A stretch of 10,415 nt of DNA from an uncultured bacterium (GTDB taxonomy: Bacteria > Verrucomicrobiota > Kiritimatiellia > RFP12 > UBA1067), in NCBI GenBank assembly GCA_902773475.1, contig CACYEO010000016.1, positions 1 through 10,415 on the forward strand. The letters are read 5' to 3'. This document shows, one piece after another, positions 1 through 6,146 of the stretch. The notes below the pieces were generated by a model that was not told the DNA's origin, made no database searches, and saw nothing but the letters and a program-made list of their open reading frames with translations. Every line of letters begins with the position of its first letter. Position 1 is the stretch's first letter. Position numbers and translations under genes: made by a program.

Positions 1-2744
1 GCGGCGGGGTATTTCTTTACGAGCGCCGTCTTGTCTTCATCGCTCCAATCAGAGAGGAAGCCGCCATCATTTGGCATCGAGCCGAAAACAAGCGGCGGCA
101 CGTTGCAGAGCGGCTTGGATCGGGATTCAATCCACGTGTCCGGTGCATCCATGAGATAGCCGTTGATGTGCGCGGCGTGGATGAGGCGGTCGCCGTCGAA
201 GATGGTTTTCTGACGGGGGACGCGAGACGTGAGACGCGATGTCGAGGTTTGGGACGACAGGCTTTTCGTCTCGCCGTCTGACGTCTCTTTCTCGCGTCTC
301 GCGTCTATCGTCTCCCGTCCGTTTTCCGCTCCCACATGGAACCCCACGATCACGCAATGGACATGCGCCTTGTCGAACGCCTCGTTGTCCCAGCGGAAGG
401 TGCGGTGGGCGAAGTCGATTTCAAGTCCCTGCGCAAAAAGCGGTTTCCAAAGCGACGATACGCCGTCTCCCTGACAGATGGAGTTGGTGGAGACGAAAGC
501 GCAGCGTGTTTGCGGCGCGATGGGGTCATCGCGCCCTACCATGCAATCCACGGCCTTCTTGTACCATGCAGTCACGTAGTCGAGATTGCCTATCCCCTGC
601 CATTTCGCGCCGAACACCGCTTCCATGTCTGCGGCCTGCTCCTTCGACTTGTTGCGCGCGCCCACGAACGGCGGATTGCCCATGATGAAGTCGAACGTTT
701 TTTTTGCAAATGCCGCCTTGACCGCTTTGGAGAACTTTAGTAACCTTTCTGCAGCGCCCGGGTCGAGACTCTGTCCTTTTGCGATGGAGTCAGCCATTCC
801 CCGGGCGTCATTCTTTTCTACCGCAACGGCCTCTACCGAGTATGTTGCATGCGCCGTGCCGCCCGTATAGACTTTGGAGGTTATCTTTGCTACAAACGGT
901 TCGCCCTCGACCGTAAAGCATGCGCCGTGCTTGGCGTAGCGTTCGATGTCGGCGGAGCCGTTGCGCGGTTTCTCGTCCCAAAGGAATGCAGACGCTTCGC
1001 AGAGCCTGTCGATTGCGGCGACGGCAGCCCAATGCACAGGCCGCGACACGGATTTGTCGCGTGCTTTGTCGCTTAACGCCTTGAAAATCTGTTTTGTGAA
1101 CCGGAAACGGTCGCCTGCCGCATTTACGGCTTCGGCTTTTCCGTTCTTCAGTTCCGTCAAGCGAACCTTTGCATCCCTGAACCGGACGGTTCCGCCGATG
1201 GCTGCAACCGGGATTTCCGGCGGCGGCAGGCCTGTACGGCTCCAGTCCATCCCGAGGGCGTTGCCTTCGACGATGCTGGCATAGTCTTTCAGCGGCAGGA
1301 AATCCGGCTCGCGATGGAGGATTTCAGCAGTCTCCTGAAGCATCTGCGCCTCGGCGATCCAGAGAGCGGTTTTGGCGACGGCCGCGGCGAAGTCGTTGAT
1401 TTCGATGCCGTGGAACTGCGCGACGGAGACTTTGACTGACGCGCCCAGGTCGAGTTCGCCCTGCCCCTGCTGGAGCGCCGCTATGATGCGGTTTTCGAGC
1501 CGGCGCAGGCAGATGTACGATTCGGTCAGGAAGTTGCCGCTGCCGCAGGCCGGATCGAGGAACGACAGTGCGGCCATTTCGTCCCGGACGGCGAGAAGCC
1601 GCTTGTTCCGCGACGGAGACGGCGGAAGCGCGATACATTCGTTCACGCGGCGCGCGAGATCGTCGAGGAAGAGCGGGCCGATGACCTTGTGGATGTTTTC
1701 GACCGACGTGTAGACCATTCCGCCCGCGCGGCGCGTGGCCGGATTGAGCGTGGATTCGAAGAGCGCGCCGAAGACGGTGGGCGTGATGTCGCGCCAGTCG
1801 AACCGGGACGCGCCGACAAGGAGCCGGCGGATGTCTTCGGTGACGGGCGGTATGTCGCCGGCGTTTTCACATTGGCGGAATTTGAACAGCCCGCCGTTGG
1901 TGTAGGGGAAGACGGAAAGTTCCGCTTCAAGATAGGGATCGCGTCTGTCGCGCGGCGTGTCAAGGACCTCGAAGAGTTTTTTGAGCCTTTCGCGCAGGAA
2001 CGGCGCGGGCGTGTTTTCCATGAGGCGGCGGAAACAGTCCTTCGGGAAGATGCCGGCGTCTTCCGCGTAGAGGCAGAACACAAGCCTGACGCAAAGCCGG
2101 TTCAGCGCGGCGAGGTGTTCGTCGGCGGGCAGAGGGCTGCCCGCCCTACCATCGTCCGGTAGGGCGGGCGCCCCGCGACCGCCGCAATATTGCCCCAGCA
2201 GCGCGTCGTAGATCTCTCCTACGATGCGGCCGGCCTGGACGGAGATTTCGAGTTCGCGGTCGATCGCCTTTTCCTTCGGGTTCACGAGGAACTCTAGCCG
2301 GTACGCCTCTTTCGGGAGATTGGCGAGTTTCAGCGTGAGGGGCGGCGCAAGCGGCTTTGCGCGGTCGTAGATGCGGAACTCGTCGAAGTTGCACGTCACG
2401 ATCCAGCGCGCCTTTTCATCGAACGCCCGGGCGTTGTCGTATTCCGCGGCCTGCTCGTAGGGTGTAAGCCCGCCGTGTCCCGGCAGCGGCGCGTCAAGGT
2501 TCACGCCGCGCGATTTGTGCTCTATCAGCACGCGCGTTTCCGGAATCCACGCGTCGAGGAATTTCGTCGTGCCGCGCATCGGGACCGGCACCTGGTACCG
2601 GATGTGCCGCTCGCAATCCGCAACGCCCAGCACGTCGCGGAGGAGCATGTTCCAGAATTGCTGGTCTTCGCCCTTTTCGCTGCCGCGGCGCGCAGTCCAG
2701 CATGCGGCGAAATCGCGTGCGCATTGTTTTCTTGATGCGGACAT
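1..2744 (-). CDS. MmeI-like type IIL/IIG restriction-modification enzyme (N6-adenine DNA methyltransferase with N-terminal nuclease), C-terminus cut by window edge
   Basis: The frame is open from ATG at 2744-2742 to base 1 (914 codons seen, no stop), so the C-terminus is missing. By family knowledge, such single-chain enzymes methylate one strand of their site and cut at a distance. Domains in order: an N-terminal nuclease with D64, E75 and K77 (FLDAW then IEHK), matching the MmeI D-X9/10-EXK active site; a helical spacer with LCVRLVFCLYAEDAGIF at about 216-232; a methylase with GGMVYTS (341-347), motif I DPACGSGNF (397-405), IEIND (E448) and motif IV GNPPF (689-693), then GNLDYVTAWY; and the start of the target-recognition region (HINGYLMDAP, SRSKPL). 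Four stretches are extra relative to the framework I recall: about residues 188-207, 502-683, 735-744 and 809-845. The ATG lies 16 bases after the aminotransferase stop, with no clear Shine-Dalgarno. It could be methylase-only if the nuclease is inactive, but the D/E/K residues are all present. Confidence 0.93.
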   Translation of the reverse strand, partial: MSASRKQCARDFAACWTARRGSEKGEDQQFWNMLLRDVLGVADCERHIRYQVPVPMRGTTKFLDAWIPETRVLIEHKSRGVNLDAPLPGHGGLTPYEQAAEYDNARAFDEKARWIVTCNFDEFRIYDRAKPLAPPLTLKLANLPKEAYRLEFLVNPKEKAIDRELEISVQAGRIVGEIYDALLGQYCGGRGAPALPDDGRAGSPLPADEHLAALNRLCVRLVFCLYAEDAGIFPKDCFRRLMENTPAPFLRERLKKLFEVLDTPRDRRDPYLEAELSVFPYTNGGLFKFRQCENAGDIPPVTEDIRRLLVGASRFDWRDITPTVFGALFESTLNPATRRAGGMVYTSVENIHKVIGPLFLDDLARRVNECIALPPSPSRNKRLLAVRDEMAALSFLDPACGSGNFLTESYICLRRLENRIIAALQQGQGELDLGASVKVSVAQFHGIEINDFAAAVAKTALWIAEAQMLQETAEILHREPDFLPLKDYASIVEGNALGMDWSRTGLPPPEIPVAAIGGTVRFRDAKVRLTELKNGKAEAVNAAGDRFRFTKQIFKALSDKARDKSVSRPVHWAAVAAIDRLCEASAFLWDEKPRNGSADIERYAKHGACFTVEGEPFVAKITSKVYTGGTAHATYSVEAVAVEKNDARGMADSIAKGQSLDPGAAERLLKFSKAVKAAFAKKTFDFIMGNPPFVGARNKSKEQAADMEAVFGAKWQGIGNLDYVTAWYKKAVDCMVGRDDPIAPQTRCAFVSTNSICQGDGVSSLWKPLFAQGLEIDFAHRTFRWDNEAFDKAHVHCVIVGFHVGAENGRETIDARREKETSDGETKSLSSQTSTSRLTSRVPRQKTIFDGDRLIHAAHINGYLMDAPDTWIESRSKPLCNVPPLVFGSMPNDGGFLSDWSDEDKTALVKKYPA
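212..319. repeat. GAGACG/CGTCTC low-complexity tract bounded by an imperfect 28-bp inverted repeat
   Basis: The left arm 212-239 and right arm 292-319 are reverse complements at 24 of 28 positions. Both arms are built from repeated GAGACG (or CGTCTC) words, and further CGTCTC/CGTCTG words fill the 52-base interior. The tract is 108 bp (36 codons) and keeps the restriction-modification frame open. It encodes a polar, Arg/Ser/Thr/Glu-rich segment (about residues 809-845) between the conserved CVIVGF strand and KTIFDG, so it probably forms a surface loop in the target-recognition region. Its origin is unknown; replication slippage of GAGACG words or a mobile repeat are both possible. Confidence 0.6.
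514..542 (-). repeat. Single REP-like palindromic unit inside the restriction-modification gene
   Basis: A 9-bp perfect stem, 514-522 (GGCGCGATG) with 527-535 (CATCGCGCC), surrounds a 4-base loop and is followed directly by CTACCAT at 536-542. The architecture is the same as the unit at 2124-2152: 9-bp stem, 4-base loop, CTACCAT. On the coding strand it reads ATGGTAG then the hairpin, and it encodes MVGRDDPIAP between AVDC and QTRCAFVSTNSI, a place where family members I recall are several residues shorter. The stem sequence differs from the other copy but keeps pairing, as expected for a structure-based repeat. Confidence 0.5.
696..1241 (-). other. Extra ~180-residue domain inside the methylase fold, LPD3-like (phage polyvalent-protein associated)
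   Basis: Residues 502-683 of the restriction-modification protein separate NALGMDW (ends W501) from FDFIMGNPPF (starts F684). In the MmeI-like proteins I recall these are only roughly ten to twenty residues apart. Within the block, FRFTKQIFKALS, then PVHWAAVAAIDRL (H571), then EGEPFVAKITSKVY (617 VAKIT 621) and YSVEAVAVEK (ends K644) follow the order of the LPD3-type domain of phage polyvalent proteins. The LPD3 call is from memory of the pattern, not from a search. Codon use differs: by hand count 28 of 59 codons end in A or T at residues 615-673, against 9 of 59 at 318-376 and 11 of 59 at 684-742. A separate origin is inferred. Confidence 0.5.
2124..2183. repeat. Head-to-head pair of REP-like palindromic units inside the restriction-modification gene
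   Basis: Two hairpin units face each other. The left unit has a 9-bp perfect stem, 2124-2132 (GGCGGGCAG) with 2137-2145, around a 4-base loop, followed by CTACCAT. The right unit is GGTAG at 2158-2162 followed by a stem of 2163-2171 with 2175-2183 (8 of 9 paired). The inner arms GCCCGCCCTACC (2139-2150) and GGTAGGGCGGGC (2158-2169) also form a perfect 12-bp inverted repeat with a 7-base loop, so two alternative folds compete. The 60-bp span equals 20 codons and encodes a Gly/Ala/Pro-rich stretch (about residues 188-207) where family members, as I recall them, have only a few residues between DALLxQY and EHLxALN. Insertion of a mobile palindrome is inferred. Confidence 0.7.
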
Positions 2745-2760
2745 GCGGGCGGAGGTCTCT

Positions 2761-3732
2761 TCAGTATGCGGTTCTGAGGGCCGCGTTCGACTGGATGTCT
2801 TCGTGAAGGAGGGCGTTGAGGGCGAGTGCGACCGGGCCGGGCTTTCCGCCGCCGACAGGGCGGCCGTTCCACGTCACGCCGGCGGCGACGTCGAGCGTGC
2901 TGCCGACGACTGTTATTTCGCGGGCGGCTTCGACGTCCGCCTCCGTTATGTCGGCGTGGCGGACCGCCGCGAGCGTCCCGTCCGCGACGAGTTTTTCCGC
3001 GAGCTCCATCGTCCTGAGCATCGTGGTGCCCGAAAGTATGCCGGAGAGGTCCGGGAAGAGCAGTTCGCCCGCCGCGGACACGATGCCGAAATTCTCCGTG
3101 GCGCCTTCGGCCATGTGCCCGGCGTCGTCGAACGCCACGGCGAAGTCGCAGCCGCGTTCGACCGCCTCTTTCTTCATCATCACGTTGGGCAGGTAGTTGC
3201 AGCTTTTCATCGTGGCGTAGCGCGGCTCTTTCACGCGCACGTCCGAGCGGCACGTTTTCGCGCCTTCCGGATGGAGCGTCATGAAAGGCTCGTGCCACGC
3301 GTACACCATCACGTACAGCGAAGGTTCCGGGCAGTCGTACGGGTTCACGGCGAACGAGCCGGGACCGCGCGAAAGCATCACGCGCACGTACTGCCTGTCG
3401 CGTCCGGCGGCTTTCATCGCGGCGATGGTTTTTTCGCGGATGTCGTCTATGCCGCCTTTCTTCCATTCAAGGCCTATCGAACGCGCGGAATGGACGAGGC
3501 GGGCGAGGTGCGCTTCCATGTTGTAGGCGGCGCGGTTTTCGCACTTGAACATTTCGAAAACGCCGTCGCCCCGGTGGACGAGATGGTCGTCGAGCGGGAT
3601 GCGCCACAGCTGCGGATCGAGGACGATCGCGTCGAACTCGCTCGTGTACATGGCGATGTGGTTTTTCTGCCATGGCTTGCGCGCCGCCTCCGCGGCGCGC
3701 GCCCATTCCTCGAATCCCGATATGATCTTCAT
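2761..3732 (-). CDS. Class IV PLP-dependent aminotransferase (D-amino acid transaminase / aminodeoxychorismate lyase type)
   Basis: This 323-residue protein has the fold-type IV marks: IPLDDHLVHRGDGVFE (45-60), R84 in the HSARSIGL helix, the Schiff-base lysine K176 in MKSCNYLPN, E213 in EGATENFG and the phosphate-binding SGTT (234-237) in GILSGTTMLR. The IPxDDHxVHRGxGVF pattern recalls plant-type D-amino acid aminotransferase/aminodeoxychorismate lyase more than typical IlvE, but substrate cannot be read from sequence; a branched-chain enzyme or PabC-like lyase is possible. The N-terminus carries about 25 residues ahead of the usual family start. The ATG lies 15 bases after the DUF1015 stop without a clear Shine-Dalgarno, so an internal start at M28 (IAMYTSEF) is an alternative. 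It is probably co-transcribed with serC-serA. The enzyme should be cytosolic. Confidence 0.88.
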   Translation of the reverse strand: MKIISGFEEWARAAEAARKPWQKNHIAMYTSEFDAIVLDPQLWRIPLDDHLVHRGDGVFEMFKCENRAAYNMEAHLARLVHSARSIGLEWKKGGIDDIREKTIAAMKAAGRDRQYVRVMLSRGPGSFAVNPYDCPEPSLYVMVYAWHEPFMTLHPEGAKTCRSDVRVKEPRYATMKSCNYLPNVMMKKEAVERGCDFAVAFDDAGHMAEGATENFGIVSAAGELLFPDLSGILSGTTMLRTMELAEKLVADGTLAAVRHADITEADVEAAREITVVGSTLDVAAGVTWNGRPVGGGKPGPVALALNALLHEDIQSNAALRTAY

Positions 3733-3747
3733 TTGCGTGCGGGTGCG

Positions 3748-4983
3748 TCAGATTTCGTGTATGAAAAGTCCGCTGCGGAGTTTCGGCTCGAACCACGTGG
3801 ACTTCGGCGGCATCAGCCGCCCGGCGTCCGCCACGGCGAAAAGCTCCGCCATCGACGTGGGATGCATCGCGAAAGCGGCCGCGCAGTCGGTGCGCGTTCT
3901 GCGTTCAAGCTCCCCGAGGCCGCGTATGCCGCCGATGAAATCGATGCGGCTGTCGGTTTTGGGGTTCTTGATGCCGAGCACCGGGGCCAGGAGAAGCTTC
4001 TGGAGCAGCGACACGTCCAGTCCGTCCACGGGATCGTCCGACATGTCCGCCGCGCGGAACGAGCACATCCGCCATTCGCCGCCGAGGAGCATGGAGAATT
4101 CGCCTTTGCGCAAGGGGCGCAGCGGCGCGGACTGCGGGGCGGAGACGTCGAAGCGTTTCGCAACTTCCGCGAGGAACTGTTCCGGCGAGAGGCCGTTCAG
4201 GTCTTTTACCGCGCGGTTGTAGTCGAGGATCTTCAGCTCCGAATCCGGGAAAAGGACGGAAAGGAACCAGTTGTATTCCTTGTCTCCCGTCGGGGCCGGA
4301 TCTGCGGCGCGGCGGGCGAGCCCCACGCGCACGGCCGATGCGGCGCGGTGGTGTCCGTCCGCGATGTAGAGGCGCGGAATCGCGGCGAATGCGGCTGAAA
4401 GCGCGGCCGTTTCGGCGGCGTCGCGCACGGCGAAGACGCGGTGGCGTATGCCGTCCTCCGAAACGAAATCGTACAGCGGAGCGCGTTTTTTGGCGGCTTC
4501 GACGACCGCGTCCACCGCCTGGCTGCGGCGGTATGCAAGGAATATCGGGCCTGTCTGCGCGCCGACGGTGTCGACGTGGCGCACGCGGTCTTCCTCCTTT
4601 TCCGCGCGCGTGTTTTCGTGCCTGGCCACCGTGCCGGACGTGTAGTCGTCCACGGCGACTGTCGCGGCCACGCCGGTCTGCACGCGTCCGTCCATCGTCT
4701 GTTCGTACACGAAATAGGCCGGGGCGTCTTCGCGCACGAAGTCGCCGCGCGCGAGGCGTTCGCGGAAGAGGTCGCGCGCCTTGGCGTAGACTTCGGGGGC
4801 GTACGTGTCCGTGGAATCCGGGAAGGACGTCTCCGCGCGGTCGATCGCGAGGAACGAATCCAGGTTCGCGGCGACTGCGGCCTTGGCTTCTGCGCGGTTG
4901 TAGACGTCGTACGGGAGCGCTGCGATGCGTGCGGCCTTTTCCGGGGCCGGGCGCACGCAGACGAAAGGACGGACGTGCGCCAT
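3748..4983 (-). CDS. DUF1015 (COG4198) family protein, coupled to serA
   Basis: This 411-residue protein matches the DUF1015 family from end to end: MAHVRPF at the start, PYDVYN (24-29), RHENTRAEKEEDR (121-133), IADGHHR (207-213), and a C-terminal GLDVSLLQ and HPTSMAELFAVADAGRLMPPKSTWFEPK block. Its ATG shares one base with the serA stop (TGATG), which indicates translational coupling and fixes the start; the frame is open further upstream but only antisense-like sequence overlapping serA. The family is commonly seen next to serA and serC in other bacteria (from memory). The DGHHR motif resembles that of ParB/Srx-fold free-serine kinases such as archaeal SerK, so a role in serine or phosphoserine conversion is plausible but unproven. 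No signal peptide or membrane segment is evident; it should be cytosolic. Confidence 0.92.
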   Translation of the reverse strand: MAHVRPFVCVRPAPEKAARIAALPYDVYNRAEAKAAVAANLDSFLAIDRAETSFPDSTDTYAPEVYAKARDLFRERLARGDFVREDAPAYFVYEQTMDGRVQTGVAATVAVDDYTSGTVARHENTRAEKEEDRVRHVDTVGAQTGPIFLAYRRSQAVDAVVEAAKKRAPLYDFVSEDGIRHRVFAVRDAAETAALSAAFAAIPRLYIADGHHRAASAVRVGLARRAADPAPTGDKEYNWFLSVLFPDSELKILDYNRAVKDLNGLSPEQFLAEVAKRFDVSAPQSAPLRPLRKGEFSMLLGGEWRMCSFRAADMSDDPVDGLDVSLLQKLLLAPVLGIKNPKTDSRIDFIGGIRGLGELERRTRTDCAAAFAMHPTSMAELFAVADAGRLMPPKSTWFEPKLRSGLFIHEI

Positions 4984-6146
4984 CAGATCACCCGCACTCT
5001 GAGGACGTAGTCGACTCCGGCGAGCGCGTCGAGCGCCGACTGCGGAGCGGGGCTGTCGATGTCGAGCAGCGTCGCGGCGTATTCTCCGCGGCTCTTGTTC
5101 GTCATGTTGTCGATGTTCACGCCGGCGTCGCCGAAGATGGCGGTGAACTTGCCGATCGCGCCGGGCACGTTGCGGTGCAGCACCACGATGCGCTGCGCCG
5201 TCTTGCAGCCGCCCATCGACACGTCGGGGAAGTTCACGGAATGGACGATATTGCCGTTTTCGGCGAAGTCGCGCAGCTCCTTCACCGCCATTACGGCGCA
5301 GTTGTCTTCGGACTCTTCGGTGGAGGCGCCGAGGTGCGGGATGGCGATCACGCCCGGTTTGCCCGCGGTGAGCGGGTTCACGAAGTCCGTCACGTAGCGG
5401 TGGAGCCTGCCTGCGGCGAGGGCTTCGAGGATCGCCGTTTCGTCGGCGAGCGCGTCGCGCGCGAAGTTGAGAACCGTCGCGCCGGGTTTCATCGCCGCGA
5501 TGCAGTCGCGGTTCAGCATCCCGCGCGTCGCGTCGGACAGCGGCACGTGGATCGTGATGTAGTCGCATTCGCGGCAGACCGATTCGATGGACGTGGCGTG
5601 CTTGACCTTCTGCGACAGGTTCCAGGCCGCGTTCACGGAGATGTAGGGGTCGAAGCCGTAGACTTCCATGTCGAGCGCGGCGGCGGCGTTCGCAACGCGC
5701 ACGCCGATCGCGCCCAGGCCGATCACGCCCAGCTTTTTGCCGGCGATTTCGGTGCCTGCGAATTTCTTTTTCTGCTTTTCGGCGGTTTTCGCTATCTCGG
5801 GGTCGTCCTTGGCGGCGGCGGCCCACTGGATGCCGCCGCAGATGTCGCGCGCGGCGAGCAGCATGCCTGCGATCACGAGTTCCTTGACGCCGTTTGCGTT
5901 TGCGCCGGGCGTGTTGAACACGACGATCCCCTTTTCCGCGCATTTGGCGAGCGGGATGTTGTTCACGCCCGCCCCGGCGCGCGCCACGGCGATGAGCTTC
6001 GCGGGAAGGTCGAGTTCGTGCATGGACGCGCTGCGCACGAGCGCGATGTCGGCGTCGGCGAGGTTTTCCGTCTTTTTGTAGTCTGCGGAGAATCCGTCCA
6101 GCCCTATCGGCGCGATGGGGTTGAGCGTCGCGTATTTCCTTTTCAT
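4983..6146 (-). CDS. serA: D-3-phosphoglycerate dehydrogenase, short form with C-terminal ACT domain
   Basis: This 387-residue protein should oxidise 3-phosphoglycerate to 3-phosphohydroxypyruvate with NAD, the first step of serine synthesis. The substrate domain has ARAGAGVNNIP (56-65) and FNTPGANANGVKEL (77-90). The NAD fold has GLGAIG (143-148) with D166 after the second strand, and the active-site R230 (NFARD) and H271 (PHLGAST) are present. A single ACT-type domain covers about 318-387 (RIVVLHRNVPGAIGKF, GVNIDNM), suggesting serine feedback. It lacks the extra intervening domain of long SerA forms. The usual catalytic Glu in the DVFxxEP segment is not apparent; the corresponding text is TDFVNP. 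The start is supported by AAGAGGA 7 bases upstream and the ATGA overlap with serC. This matches a clostridial/Bacteroidetes-like SerA subfamily I recall. Confidence 0.93.
   Translation of the reverse strand: MKRKYATLNPIAPIGLDGFSADYKKTENLADADIALVRSASMHELDLPAKLIAVARAGAGVNNIPLAKCAEKGIVVFNTPGANANGVKELVIAGMLLAARDICGGIQWAAAAKDDPEIAKTAEKQKKKFAGTEIAGKKLGVIGLGAIGVRVANAAAALDMEVYGFDPYISVNAAWNLSQKVKHATSIESVCRECDYITIHVPLSDATRGMLNRDCIAAMKPGATVLNFARDALADETAILEALAAGRLHRYVTDFVNPLTAGKPGVIAIPHLGASTEESEDNCAVMAVKELRDFAENGNIVHSVNFPDVSMGGCKTAQRIVVLHRNVPGAIGKFTAIFGDAGVNIDNMTNKSRGEYAATLLDIDSPAPQSALDALAGVDYVLRVRVI

Noticed and set aside
1..2744. Possibility that the restriction-modification gene is a pseudogene
   Set aside because: Reading the minus strand codon by codon from 2744 to base 3 shows no stop or frameshift, and nuclease and methylase motifs are all in one frame.
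3679..3700. 9-bp inverted repeat with a 4-base loop in the aminotransferase N-terminus, similar in size to the REP-like units
   Set aside because: It lacks the CTACCAT/GGTAG flank and encodes a plain Ala/Arg helix (ARAAEAAR); GC-rich coding sequence gives such pairings by chance.
2515..4398. Long plus-strand open frame (627 codons) opposite the aminotransferase and parts of its neighbours
   Set aside because: Arg/His/Ala-rich low-information translation, antisense to well supported genes, with no ribosome-binding site or family motif.
4984..5943. Upstream extension of the DUF1015 frame through serA
   Set aside because: Arg-rich shadow of serA; DUF1015 homology begins at MAHVRPF with the coupled TGATG start.
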